64,000 nucleotides of DNA from Notolepis coatsorum (taxonomy: Eukaryota; Chordata; Actinopteri; Aulopiformes; Paralepididae): positions 116,099,127-116,163,126 of the forward strand of contig OZ020594.1 of NCBI GenBank assembly GCA_963971535.1, written 5' to 3'. The notes under the pieces were generated by a model. The model saw nothing but the letters and a program-made list of their open reading frames with translations. It was not told where the DNA came from and searched no databases. This document shows positions 11,135-22,038 of the stretch, in pieces. Position 1 is the first letter of the stretch; each line of letters starts with the position of its first letter. Both the position numbers and the translations under genes were made by a program.

Positions 11135-12671
11135 CCTCCAAACGCGATTAAATATTGTTTAAAATAAAAAGCTAAATACTATTATTTTGTGTGTCATGTT
11201 TCCAAATAAGATTGGTCACAACGAAATGCTTTCTACTTCAATTTGTTGGTTAGAATAGATGACCTCTGTTGAAACTTCACTGAGACTAAGACAGTCTATT
11301 TGTGAGCTCCCGCACAGACGTGATAATAATAATAATAATAATATCTTCATTTCAAGAGACCCAATGTCACTTTAAAAAAAAAGAAATAACAAAATAACAA
11401 ACATAGTGGACAGACACAACATATAAATGATGATGGAATTCAAGTTCACGTTTTTATTGATCACATAGGCAGGCTATACATAGGCTACATGGCAGTGAGA
11501 TTCATTGTTCTACTCTCGTATTATTGTTATAGTATATGCTATTGTCAAGAAGGAAGTACATTATTTTCAATCGTGGCTTTAATTCGTATAGCCGAGAAGC
11601 AGTCTCCTATCAGCTTCATTAATCCCGACCCACCTCAGCCACAGCATAACTGAGACCGGCTATGGAAACAAATCAGAAAGACTACTGTAAATAAAATAGC
11701 CTAGGATAGGCTATAGCAGGGGTTCCCAACCTTTATTCCCCAGAGCCCCACGATTGCTTGGAGACATAGGAATATGATATGATATAAAGGTATACTGGTC
11801 CGTCAGCAAGGAGATAGCCCACAGCAGATAGCCATTAAATGCCATTTGAGAATATAGGCTATTAAGGAAAAACAACGGCCTATAGCCTATACATATTATT
11901 TAATGTTTTCATAAGCGTAAAGATACAAGGACAACAGTTATATTAACGATCAAGTTAGTTTACTGTATGCAGGCGCGGGGCTCCGTGTGACATGTCTGTG
12001 CCATGCTGCGTTATGCGCAAATTACTGTTGCATAATGTAGGCTATGCATATATAATTTATATAGGCTATACCTAATACCAACATCAAAATAGATTGTATG
12101 CCTCTACACATCATATTAAACCATGCAGGTAGAAAATTTACAGAAAATCCATCGCAATTTGTAATCAAATCAAAGAACTTTAATCCCTGGGTAATCAAAC
12201 TTTAAAAGAACGAAGCGAAAAAGGGCATTCATATTCCAGCATGGTTATTATTAATGACACCAACGCCAAACAGTGGTTAACGGTCTTTATTAGTGTTTGC
12301 GCTGCCCAGGCAGCAATGGTCTTTAGGAAGTTAATAGATATCATATCCGACTGTTTCCGACATCACCGTGTACATGTCTGTCAGCCTGTCGCGTATTTCT
12401 CCCAGGCGTCCACTTTTCTACATTTCATGGGGGTGTTTCATTACCGTATATGGTTAATTACGGGCGGTTCTATATGCAAATACGTAAAACCGTGCACGAG
12501 CGTGGAGCGTAGATCAAGTGATATTTATCAACAGAGTACTTGCAGGTGTGTGTGGGACACGTCTACGCACGTGTGATATATCCCGATTTTTCTGTACGTA
12601 CACACATTCTAAATTCTGTGCTTAAGAACGAAAATAGAACACTTTCTAAGAATTGTTGATAAATGAGGGCC
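11135..12671 (-). mobile_element. PIF/Harbinger element, truncated and interrupted
   Basis: The right end at 12671 is the terminal repeat 'ttgataaatgagggcc' followed by CAG (3 bp). The 12400-12671 and 11140-11300 stretches match, in reverse, the left third of the Harbinger at 58515-60059; both copies share, for example, 'tcatgtttccaaataag' and the 'gggggtgtttcatta' block. The middle (about 11310-12200) is foreign: a (taa)n run near 11325 and, at 11719, a hAT-like end 'caggggttcccaaccttt'. The second terminus was not found, and no transposase is readable here. Confidence 0.65.
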
Positions 12672-12699
12672 CAGGTCTACACACTATGACTTCTTGTGC

Positions 12700-12830
12700 A
12701 TTTTCACATTCCCTTTATCGCTGAACCTGTTCCAACTAATTAAACAACTACAGAGTTTCTCTCCAGTATGACTTCCCATGTGTCTTTTCAGAATCCCTTT
12801 ATCACTGAACCATTTCCACAAACTTAAACT
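12700..12830 (-). pseudogene. Two decayed zinc fingers beyond the stop codon
   Basis: Past the stop of the zinc-finger exon, the minus strand still spells finger-like sequence: WFSDKGILKRHMGSHTGEKL and then RFSDKGNVKMH. Several zinc-binding Cys are lost. These are former C-terminal fingers of the 12831-15181 gene, cut off by a stop. The Harbinger terminus at 12671 begins about 30 bp further on. Confidence 0.75.
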
Positions 12831-15181
12831 TCAGGGTTTATCTGCTGTATGAGTCTTCATGTGTCTCTTCAAATTTCCTTTCTCACTGAACACTTTTCCA
12901 CAAACTGAACAACTAAATGGTTTCTCTGCTGTATGAGTTCTCATGTGGATCTTCAAACCTGATTTCCGTGAAAACACTTTTCCACAAACTGAACAACTAA
13001 AAGGTTTCTCTCCTGTATGAGTTCTCATGTGTTTCTTCAAATCTCCTTTCTGTGAAAACCCAATTCCACAAACTGAACAACTAAAGGGTTTCTCTCCTGT
13101 ATGAGTTCTCATGTGTTTCTTCAAACCTGATTTCCGTGAAAACACTTTTCCACAAACTGAACAACTAAATGGTTTCTCTGCTGTATGAGTTCTCATGTGG
13201 ATCTTCAAATGTCCTTTCTGTGAAAACCCTTTTCCACAAACTGAACAACTAAAAGGTTTCTCTCCTGTATCAGTTCTCATGTGTTTCTTCAAATCTCCTT
13301 TCTGTGAAAACCCAATTCCACAAACTGAACAACTAAAGGGTTTCTCTCCTGTATGAGTTCTCATGTGTTTCTTCAAACCTGATTTCTGTGAAAACCCTTT
13401 TTCACAAATTGAACAACTAAAGGGTTTCTCTCCTGTATGAGTTCTCATGTGTTTCTTCAAATCTACTTTCCGTGAAAACCCTTTTCCACAAACTGAACAA
13501 CTAAAGGGTTTCTCTCCAGTATGATCTCGTGTATGAGTTCTCATGTGTTTCTTCAAATCTACTTTCCGTGAAAACCCTTTTCCACAAACTGAACAACTAA
13601 AGGGTTTCTCTCCAGTATGAGTTCTCATGTGGATCTTCAAACTTCCTTTCTCACTGAACCCTTTTTCACAAATTGAACAACTAAAGGGTTTCTCTCCTGT
13701 ATGAGTTCTCATGTGTTTCTTCAAATCTCCTTTCTGTGAAAACCCTTTTCCACAAACTGAACAACTAAATGGTTTCTCTCCTGTATGAGTTGTCATGTGT
13801 CTCTTCAAACTTCCTTTCTCACTGAACCCTTTTCCACATACTGAACAATTAAATGGTTTCTCTCCTGTATGAGTTCTCATGTGGATATTCAAATCTACTT
13901 TCCGTGAAAACCCTTTTCCACAAACTGAACAATTAAATGGTTTCTCTCCTGTATGAGTTCTCATGTGGATCTTCAAATATCCTTTCTGACTGAACCCTTT
14001 TCCACAAACTGAACAACTAAATGGTTTCTCTCCTGTATGAGTTCTCATGTGGATCTTCAAATCTACTTTCCGTGAAAACCCTTTTCCACAAACTGAACAA
14101 TTAAATGGTTTCTCTCCTGTATGAGTTCTCATGTGGCTCTTCAAATCTACTTTCTGTCCAAGCCCTTTTCCACAAACTGAACAACTAAATGGTTTCTCTC
14201 CTGTATGAGTCATCATGTGGGTCTTCAAATCTCCTTTCCGTGAAGACACTTTTCCACAAACTGAACAACTAAATGGTTTCTCTCCTGTATGAGTTGTCAT
14301 GTGTCTCTTCAAATTACTTTTGTTAGTGAACCCTTTTCCACAAACTGAACAACTAAATGGTTTCTCTCCTGTATGAGACAAACTTAATGTTTTTTGTTTC
14401 TTGTTTGATATTAGTATCTTTAAACCTGACTGAGGTTCCCCACTCTCATTCCAATCATCACTGTCATCAGTCTCAGAACAGTCTGAAGAGCGAAGCTGGA
14501 CATCTCTAGTTGGTTCTAAATCACCAGCTGGATCTAAGTTACTGGCTGGTTCTGATACTCCACAGTCCTCCCCATCAGGTTCTGTTTTCATCTGTCCAGT
14601 TGAGGTGCTGGGTAAAGAGTAAGCTTCTCTGTTTTTCTCCCTCTGGGTTTGAAGAGGCTGGAAGGACAGAGCGTTCTCTTGACCATCTTCACATTTCACT
14701 GGGTCTACTGTGATCTTGGAGACATCAGCTTCTTCCAGCCCTTGATGTAGTTCATCTTTAATCTGTAGGAGCTCTGGGTCCTGGGTTTGGCTGAGCAGTG
14801 AGGACAGAGTATTCTCTCCATCATGTTCATATTTCACAGGGTGTAAGGTCATCTTGGAGCCATCAGCCTGCTCTAGATCTTGACATAGTTCCTCCTGTTC
14901 CACTTTAATCTGTAGGGACTCTGGGTCCTGGGTTTGGTTAAACCATGAGGACTGAGGTTTCTCTTCATCATGTTCACTCTTCACAGAGACAGTATTGAAT
15001 GTAAACTTCATGATATCAGCCTCCTGCAGACCTTTGAGCTGCTCTCCCTCCTGACTGCTCCAGAGTTCCTCCTGTTCCTCTTTCATCTGTAGGGGCTCTG
15101 GCTCCTCCTGGCTCAGACTGGGGCTCCTCTCCTGCTGCTCAGGGGGAACCTCCTCTTCACAGACAGAGAGCTGTGGGGGGT
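12831..15181 (-). CDS. C2H2 zinc-finger protein, 18 fingers (main exon)
   Basis: Probable nuclear DNA-binding protein. A pyrimidine-rich acceptor ends at 15182-15183 (minus strand 'tgcctccctgcag'), so the exon starts at 15181 with a split Asp codon. The open frame runs on to a Met at 15215, but that part is most likely intron, and the true start is in an unseen upstream exon. About 270 acidic residues come first (start DPPQLSVCEEEVPPEQQ), with three imperfect repeats carrying seven psi-K-x-E motifs. Eighteen fingers with TGEKPF linkers follow from about residue 283 to the end. Oddities: finger 13 has Asp for the last zinc-binding His (HMRTD, base 13271); fingers 10 and 11 are identical and joined by an extended linker (TRDHTGEKP); fingers 14 and 17 have TAEKP linkers. 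No KRAB or BTB domain is seen. It is the only convincing host gene here, and it may be one of a recently duplicated fish family. Confidence 0.85.
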
Positions 15182-15215
15182 CTGCAGGGAGGCATAATAA
15201 TAATATGAATAACAA
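15182..15215 (-). other. Splice acceptor of the zinc-finger exon
   Basis: The minus strand reads a pyrimidine-rich stretch ending 'tgcctccctgcag', then 'accccccacag', which begins the conserved DPPQLSVCEEE exon start. This is why the apparent Met at 15215 is not taken as the start. Confidence 0.7.
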
Positions 15216-15231
15216 ACATTAAGATGCAGTA

Positions 15232-15585
15232 GTAGTGTTGTCAAAAATATCGATTTTCTATGCATATCAATTCTGAATATTTAAAAGTTTCAATACTAAT
15301 TTCCCGCAATAATTTCCCGCAATATCGATACTTTCTGCACTATCGATACCAGCTGGCTTTCTCGCCGTCATCTCTCCTACAGCAAGTTGCTGACACACAG
15401 GCACACACGCTGCTGCAGTGCACACATTGCCCCTCCCCCTCCCCCTCACAGACCGTCTCGTCAACAAATCCTCTCATTCGCTCCAAGTGCAGAACCTCCG
15501 GCAACTTGTCGTTACAGCTCCTCTTTCAACATCACTGAAGCATTAAAGAAAATGGCCCAGTAAACGATTAACTTTAGTTTAATAC
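15232..15585 (+). mobile_element. Older hAT fragment (left flank of nested insertion)
   Basis: Begins near 'tagtgttgtcaaaaatatcg' (hAT-like end). Its last part, 'cagtaaacgattaactttag' then 'tttaatac', matches interior sequence of the hAT at 47392-48703 (about 47665-47700). Its continuation is at 18406-18540, so an older copy of the same family was split by the 15586-18405 element. Confidence 0.55.
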
Positions 15586-16036
15586 TAGGGATGCCCCGAT
15601 CACGTTTTTTTGCCACCGATACCGATCACCGATCGTCTTGAGCCATATCGGCCGATACCGATCCGATAGCGATAGTTTTTTATTAAAAAAGAATTAAAAA
15701 ATTATTTTATATAATTTTTTTTTGTTTTTTTTATAAAATATATATATTATATAATTAGACTTGTACTTGTAGTTGTATTATCTGCGAGACAACGCCACCA
15801 CGCAACAAGTCAAAATGCTCACTATCTGCAAACAGCTCCACTGTCTGTGTGTACACTCTGCTTTGGTCAAATCACATTCAGCGTGGGGCCTGAGAGTGCT
15901 GGGGCTGATGTTCTGCAGATGGATACTATTGAGTCAGAGCGAGTTCAACAGGGTCTGAAACGTGTTATGAAGCATGATTGGCTAATATTAGCCAATGTTC
16001 AGCTGCAAAAACGAATAATGTAAATTATGTTATAAG

Positions 16037-16757
16037 TAGAGGTGGGCATAGATTAATCTAGATTAAAAAAATGAATCTATCTGCAATCCTGGATTTAATC
16101 TAGATTAATCTAGATTAAAATGGCTAAAAAAAAAAAAAACCTGCCGAAGGCATTCAAAATATGTGTGTTCTACCCAAATAATGACCAGAAGTAAGTCCTT
16201 ACTTTTTCTTTCCTCCTTATGTTTCTCAGGCCAGGTGGCCCATTACACCATGAGCCCATCTCCCGTTTCCAAAATGCATTACAGACTGTTTGAAAAAGCT
16301 GTTTTGCTATGATAATTGGTAATGAAATCAAAATAATGTTCAATAAGATGTACTTGTGTTTAATAAGTTGTTTTATTCAGAAGTTAACACAAATAAATAA
16401 TATTACGAGTACAGTACAGTATCTAGCACACTCTCAGGAGCAAAACAGAAAGAATCATTTCAAACTTGAACTACCGGTATGTGACATGGCTTGAATCAAC
16501 TGCTCCAGTGGAGTTGCTCAGTGGCCAATGGTGTCAACTGTGGTTGTACTGGGCAGCTCCCAGGTGTGAATGGAACTGTGTGAATGTGAAGCAGGGCGTT
16601 CCTGAAAAAGAGCATCTGTGCTCAGCGAACCTACCCTAGGTAAATAAAGGTAAATTTTTTTTTTTTTTTTTTTAAGATTAATGCGTTAATTATATTATCG
16701 CGCGATACTAGTATAGCGTTAACGCAGCACGTTAACGCCGTTAACGGCCCAGCTCTA
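16037..16757 (+). mobile_element. Nested hAT MITE, 721 bp
   Basis: Ends 'tagaggtgggcatagatta' and 'cgttaacggcccagctcta' with an 8-bp duplication GTTATAAG (16029-16036 and 16758-16765). The interior has repeated 'aatctagatta' blocks and a poly-T run at 16656-16673. Non-coding. Confidence 0.9.
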
Positions 16758-17100
16758 GTTATAAGACATTGATATCAGGAGCTATCTGTAGCTACTGCTA
16801 GCCGACTAAATGACGTTAGACAATGCATCATGTATTAAAATAAAGTGAACTATTTAGTTTACTGGATCATTTTGTTGTGATCTAACAGTGATCTAACGTG
16901 AGCTAACGTTAGCTATCTATGCTAACGGATGTTTCATGCTGGTGCATCCCTATCATTCTTAAACTGAAATGCGCATTTGTGTGTAGTTTTGTTTAAACAG
17001 TAATCAGGGTATCTGCAGGTTTAGCCCAGTCAGATTTAAGGCTTTTTAAGACTTTTTAATGCCACTCAGAATACAATTTTATGCCAATTTCACAATAACA

Positions 17101-17706
17101 AAATGGCAAAAATCATGGGTACTCTCAGTACACTCATTCAAGGGTACTACGACTATGCTTGGACCTCATGGTACCAAAGCACCTCAAAGGCACTAAAAAC
17201 AAGATTACAAACATCACAAAACAAACTGGTCAGACTACTGCTTAACCTCACTCCTAAAACCCACTTTACCCCTGCCCACATTCAAAACCGCTCTTATTAA
17301 AGAGCACCTACGGGAGGCTGCAATTATAAACTGGCCACTGTAAATGTCCAACCCCCCCCCTCCTCCTAATGTACAGTATCATCCCCATCATATGTATATA
17401 ATATTTTCTGTTAGGATCTCTGGGTAACAGTACTGTATATTATTTGCATATCGTATACAGTATGTCACGAATGTAACAGTACTATATACCTGTATGTCAT
17501 GTATGTCCCTATGCCATAAATGTCATGATGTCATGTATGTTGTGTATTACTGTGACATGTCACTATGAATTGAAAATGGGGGACCCTGATGTAAACAAGA
17601 CAAACATCTTTCTCTGGTCTGCATCCCCTTAACAATTGTGTGTATTGAGCCGTACTGTATTGTACCCATTCTGCAATCTGTTAAATAAAGTTTTCATTCA
17701 TTCATT
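17101..17706 (+). pseudogene. LINE RT C-terminus joined to 3' tail, internally deleted
   Basis: Reads DYAWTSWYQSTSKALKTRL and LVRLLLNLTP, the C-terminal end of the tail-family LINE (compare 60976-61608). It then jumps directly into 3' UTR sequence and the (ATTC)n tail at 17706. The jump removes the segment that encodes the 'LGWLRVDDRVQ' block in other copies. Confidence 0.75.
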
Positions 17707-17732
17707 CAGTTGTTTTGTTTTTGTGGTTTGGT

Positions 17733-17848
17733 TGAATGAATGAATGAATACTTTATTTAACAGATTGCAGAATGGGTACAATACAGTACGGCTCAATATA
17801 CACAATTGTTAAGGGGATGCAGACCAGAGAAAGACGTTTGTCTTGTTA
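17733..17848 (-). mobile_element. LINE 3' tail, reversed
   Basis: A (TGAA)n start followed by the reversed tail sequence, about 26 bp from the plus-strand tail ending at 17706. The two copies of one family therefore stand tail to tail. Confidence 0.85.
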
Positions 17849-18405
17849 TAGTTGATAGTTGAATTTAAGACTTTTTAAGACTTTTTAAGGTCCCGCGGAC
17901 ACCCTGAGTAATATTAGCTCAGTAGCTGTTAGCTCACGAGCGATAGCTAGTTAGCCAACGCTACCCAGCACTTGCGAAAACGAATGCCAAACTGTCACGT
18001 TGATATCAGGAGCTATCAGTAGCTAGATAACATTATACAACGCCTCATGTATTAAACACAAGTGAATAGATGACTGGGCCATTTTGTTTAATGCTGGTTA
18101 TGTTGAAAGAGGAGCTCTCCGGTGCTCATCCACTCGACTCTTGCCGTAAGAAGGGTTTGTTGACAATATGACAATGGTCTGGGAGGGGGAGGAGTAGGAG
18201 GGGCTAGACGCGCAGCAGCAGAGCTCTGTGTGGCTGTGAGAGAAGAGGGAGTGAGAACTCCGCTGAGAATTGGATCATGTTTTCCATGTCATCGATCGGT
18301 TTTGACGATCGGCGAAAATAAAGCATTATCACCAATCACCGATCGCATATTTATACTGATTATCGGCTGATAACGATCGGTGGCCAATCGATCGGGGCAT
18401 CCCTA

Positions 18406-18544
18406 TTTAATACACGAGGCGTTGTCTAACATTATCTAGCTGGCTATCATATATAGCTCATAATATCAACGGCTGATAACATCATTGAAGTTCGTTTTTG
18501 CAGCTGTTGGCTAGCGTTGAGTTAAATGTAAGGTGCAAGAATTG
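18406..18544 (+). mobile_element. Right flank of the older hAT copy
   Basis: 'tttaatacacgaggcgttgt' continues the older element interrupted at 15585. The same interior order occurs at about 47690-47750 inside the 47392-48703 hAT. Confidence 0.5.
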
Positions 18545-18628
18545 AGTTCTGTATTAATTGAGAATGATTTACATGTTATGGCCTTATCTGAGACACATTT
18601 GGATACATTTATAGAGGATACGGAGGTT
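18545..18628 (+). pseudogene. LINE endonuclease, segment 1
   Basis: The frame reads ELSSVLIENDLHVMALSETH followed by LDTFIEDTEV. This is the start of an APE-type endonuclease with the catalytic Glu in 'SETHL'. It is continued by 20455-20588 and then by 23881-24690. The break here is the minus-strand LINE at 18629-20452. Confidence 0.7.
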
Positions 18629-20452
18629 TGATTTATTGATTGATTGATTGAACACTTTAATTAACAGATTGCAGAATGGGTACAGTACAGTACAGCTCAA
18701 TACACACAATTGTTAAGGGGATGCAGACCAGAGAAAGACTTTCGTCTTGGTTACATCAGGGTCCCCCATTTTCAATTCATAATGACACTTATGACATACA
18801 CAACATACAGATATACAGTACTGGTACATTATGATATATAAATATACAGTACTGTTAAACAGATCCTAACAGTAAATATATACATTCAATGGGGAGGGAA
18901 ATGTACATTAGGAGGGAGTCGGTGGGTCGGAGGGGGATTCAGATATTTACGGGGGCCAGTTTCGAATTGCAGCCTCCCGTAGGTGCTCTTTGAGAGCGGT
19001 TTTGAAGGTGGGTAGTGATTCACCTTTTTTTTTTACGGCTGTGGGTAGGGCGTTCCACATTGATGTGGCATAATTGTGGAACATGTTTAGTCCCTTGTTT
19101 GAGCCGAATCTGGGTTAGACATGATTTGTGGAGCTCCCTCTGGTGTTGTGGTCGTGGTATTCACTGACCTTTGGGAAGTATTTCGACATGTACATGGGTA
19201 CCTTAGTGGTGTAGTGTATCTTGTAGACCAGGCCCATTGCAAGTTCCTGTACTCTGTCGTCTACTCTAAGCCATCCTAGGTTGTCAAAGTGGGCAGGGGT
19301 GAGGTGGGTTCTAGGAGTAAGGTCAAGCAGTAGTCTGACCAGTTTGTTTTGTGATGTTTGTAATCTTGTTTTTAGTGCCTTTGAGGTGCTTTGGTACCAT
19401 GAGGTGCAGGCATAGTCGTTAGGGCTGACCTTTGAATTTATTTTTGGCATTAGAAGCTTCAGGGCCGAGATTTGATTTTAATTCGAAGCTTCGAGATAAA
19501 AAATAAGAAAATTTAAAATTTAAAAGAAATTAATGTTGTGGGACTTGTACAGCACTTTGTTCAACTTTGTCAGTGCTGTAAAGTTTAAACCTTTTTAAAT
19601 CTTGACAAACTAAACACTTTGCTTTCATGAAATATTGTAAGCCGTCATTTGAGGCTTTATAAAAGCAGCACAATGAACACAAATCTGTCAGTGCCGAGTC
19701 CGACCTCATCTTAAACAAACAGCATTGCTTGTTGTAGTTAACAAAGAGAGGCAGAGTTGATTTGGCACAAAATAAATATATATATAGATATTTTTTTTTT
19801 ATATATTCAAATTTTATTTCCACTCGAATCCCATGCCCATCGAACAGAGCTTCGAAGCTTCTAAGTAGTCGTAGTACCCTTGAATGAGTGTTCCTGTTAG
19901 TCTTCAGGGTATTTTTGTTTACCAGAGAGGAGATCCGGTACAATAATCTTGTTCGTTGGTTGACTTTTTTGATTACATTGGATGCCATCTTGTCACAGGA
20001 AAGATCTGCCTCTAGGATGGAACCCAGGTATGTAATTTCATCTTTCCGTGTGACAATATTGTCACCCACTGTAACTGAGAAGCCGTCGGTCTTGCTGAGT
20101 TTGTTATTTTATCCGAAGAGAATGGACTCTGTTTTACCCAGGTGTAATGATAGTTTGTTATCAGCAAGCCAGGTGCAGATTCTGCCTAGTTCAGAGCTGA
20201 GGGTTTTTTCAACCTATAACTTGTTCTTGTCAGAGACCAGAATGGAGTGATTGACAGTGTCGAAAGCCTTTTGTAGGTCCAGCATGACCATGTATTTGCC
20301 CACGTCCACCTCTTGTTTGATGTGGTCGTTCAAATAGAGAAGGCATGTGTCAGTGGAGTGGGATGTTCTGAAGCCAGATTGGAATTCGTAGAGGAGATTT
20401 TTTCCTTCAAGGTACTTTTCGACCTGTTCATAGAAATTATTTTCCAGGTAGC
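18629..20452 (-). pseudogene. LINE of the tail family inserted in another LINE
   Basis: On the minus strand, from 20452 down: RT blocks EYLEGKNLLYEFQSGFRTSH-like (motif 1/2) and MVMLDLQKAFDTVNHSIL (motif A). A deletion then removes the catalytic FADD region. Next come DNKLSLHLGKTESI-like, VTRKDEITYLGSILEADL and the C-terminal SWYQSTSKALKTRLQTS. The last blocks are LGWLRVDDRVQELAMGL and the 3' UTR with the (TGAT/TGAA)n tail at 18629-18660. A hAT MITE (19420-19865) interrupts it. This copy ties the abundant tail to a CR1/L2/Rex1-like RT. It cannot be active because motif C is missing. Confidence 0.8.
19420..19865 (+). mobile_element. hAT MITE inside the minus-strand LINE
   Basis: About 446 bp starting 'tagggctgacctttg' and ending 'gaagcttctaag'. 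It is flanked by TAGTCGT at 19413-19419 and 19866-19872 (8 bp TAGTCGT[T/A] with one mismatch). Removing it rejoins the LINE sequence seen intact at 17140-17160 and 61245-61260. The terminal inverted repeat is imperfect, with 'gaagcttc' motifs near both ends. Confidence 0.7.
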
Positions 20453-20454
20453 AA

Positions 20455-20588
20455 TACAGGGGTATAACTTTTACAGATATGATGGAAATAAGCATGGAGG
20501 AGGTGTAGCTTTTTACACTCAAGAACATAAACCAGTCAAAGTGAGAGCTGTTCTAAGTGCATCAGGTGTGGAAATGCTATGGTGACAG
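20455..20588 (+). pseudogene. LINE endonuclease, segment 2
   Basis: Reads IQGYNFYRYDGNKHGGGVAF, then YTQEHKPVKVRAVLSASGVE and MLW, the middle of an APE-type LINE endonuclease. It follows segment 1 when the minus-strand LINE is removed. A TGA follows MLW, and the minisatellite begins directly after it. Confidence 0.75.
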
Positions 20589-20743
20589 ATCCATCTACCT
20601 CATCTTAAACCCATTCTAGATCCATCTACCTCATCTTAAACCCATTCTAGATGCACCTACCTCATCTTAAACCCATTCTAGATCCATCTACCTCATCCTA
20701 AACCCATTCTAGATGCATCTACCTCATCTTAAACCCATTCTAG

Positions 20744-21212
20744 CGGTCAGGTGGCATAGCGGAGATTGCGTTCGTCACCAAGGCTGGGTTCGCGTGTTCG
20801 AATCCAGCTCCCGGCGTTGTCACTAGCTTGGCTGGCCGTTCACACTAATACAATTGGCAGTATTAGGGGTGGGGAAAGCTGGCGGGTGGGTCCTGGGCGT
20901 TGTGGACAGCGACCCCTACAGTTCGGTCGGGGCGCCTGCTCAGCGAGGGTAGGATCTGGAGAGAGGTAGTGCGGCCTCCCACACGTTACACTCTCCCAGT
21001 GAGAATCTGCGTGGCCAGGCTGGCTGCCGGATGGCTGCACATGTGTCGGAGGAAAGCATGTGACAGTCTCCGGCCTCTCGGACCAACAGTAGGGGAAAGT
21101 GCGCAACAACTAGGAAGGGGGTTGGGAATTGGCATAACGACTAACAGTGGGATGGGAGAAAAATCGGAAAAAAGGAGGGGGAAAAGAGAGAAGAAAAAAA
21201 GAAGAAAAAAAA
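20744..21212 (+). mobile_element. tRNA-derived SINE, 469 bp
   Basis: The head 'cggtcaggtggcatagcgg' contains a box-A-like sequence and 'gtgttcgaatccagc' a box-B-like sequence, as in Pol III tRNA promoters. The body is about 350 bp and ends in an A/G-rich tail. It is flanked by ATTCTAG at 20737-20743 and 21213-21219, a target duplication inside the minisatellite. Full relatives are at 61658-62125 and, reversed, at 40788-41251 and 41547-42011. Confidence 0.85.
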
Positions 21213-21551
21213 ATTCTAGATCCATCTACCTTATCTTAAACCCATTCTAGATGCATCTACCTCATCTCAAACCCATTCTAGATCCATCTACCTCATCTCA
21301 AACCCATTCGAGATGCATCTACCTCATCTTAAACCCATTCTAGATGCATCTACCTCATCTCAAACCCATTCTAGATGCATCTACCTCATCTTAAACCCAT
21401 TCTAGATCCATCTACCTCATCTCAAACCCATTCTAGATCAATCTACCTCATCTTAAACCCATTCTAGATGCATCTACCTCATCTTAAACCCATTCTAGAT
21501 CCATCTACCTCATCTTAAACCCATTCTAGATCCATCTACCTCATCTTAAAC

Positions 21552-21844
21552 TAGGGATGCTCGATATTGGCTTTTTTTACCGATACCGATATTCCGATAT
21601 TGTCCAACTCGTAATTTCCGATACCGATATCAACCGATATCAACCGATACCGATATATGCAGGGTTTCCCCGTCCAAAAAACTGAATAATTTCAGGGAAC
21701 TAATCATTTCACTGGATATATATATAACAAATATTGTTATTGTTTTTAATTTTTTTTAAACCGATACCGATATTTTCCGATATCACATTTTACTGCCGAT
21801 ATCGGCCGATAATATCGGTCGGCCGATAATATCGGACATCCCTA
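21552..21844. mobile_element. hAT MITE, 293 bp, in the minisatellite
   Basis: Ends 'tagggatgctcgatattgg' and 'ataatatcggacatcccta', interior with many 'ccgatatc' motifs. The perfect 8-bp duplication TCTTAAAC (21544-21551 and 21845-21852) is part of the 31-bp unit. Confidence 0.92.
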
Positions 21845-22038
21845 TCTTAAACCCATTCTAGATGCATCTACCTCATCTTAAACCCATTCTAGATGCATCT
21901 ACATCATCTCAAACCCATTCTAGATCCATCTACCTCATCTTAAACCCATTCTAGATGCATCTACCTCATCTTAAACCCATTCTAGATCCATCTACCTCAT
22001 CTTAAACCCATTCTAGATCCATCTACCTCATCTTTAAC

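Larger units (their letters stand above)
17005..17909 (+). mobile_element. Nested hAT-like element carrying LINE insertions
   Basis: Ends 'cagggtatctgcaggttt' and 'tcccgcggacaccctg', with 'ttaagactttttaagac'-type sequence beside both ends, as in known fish hAT MITEs. The flanks share 'agtaat', but an exact 8-bp duplication is not clear. The interior is filled by two LINE pieces in opposite orientation. Confidence 0.6.
15586..18405 (+). mobile_element. hAT element, 2.8 kb, with 8-bp target duplication
   Basis: The ends are 'tagggatgccccgatcac' and 'gatcggggcatcccta'. The flanks carry a perfect 8-bp duplication TTTAATAC (15578-15585 and 18406-18413), the hAT signature. The terminal regions are rich in 'gccgataccgatc'. 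No transposase frame is recognisable. Inside are two further hATs (16037-16757 and about 17005-17909) and LINE pieces. A shorter copy lies in reverse at 47392-48703. Confidence 0.9.

Noticed and set aside
20766-21250. Open frames of 67-116 codons on both strands at the SINE
   Set aside because: They follow the SINE body and its A/G tail and have no protein similarity I can recognise.
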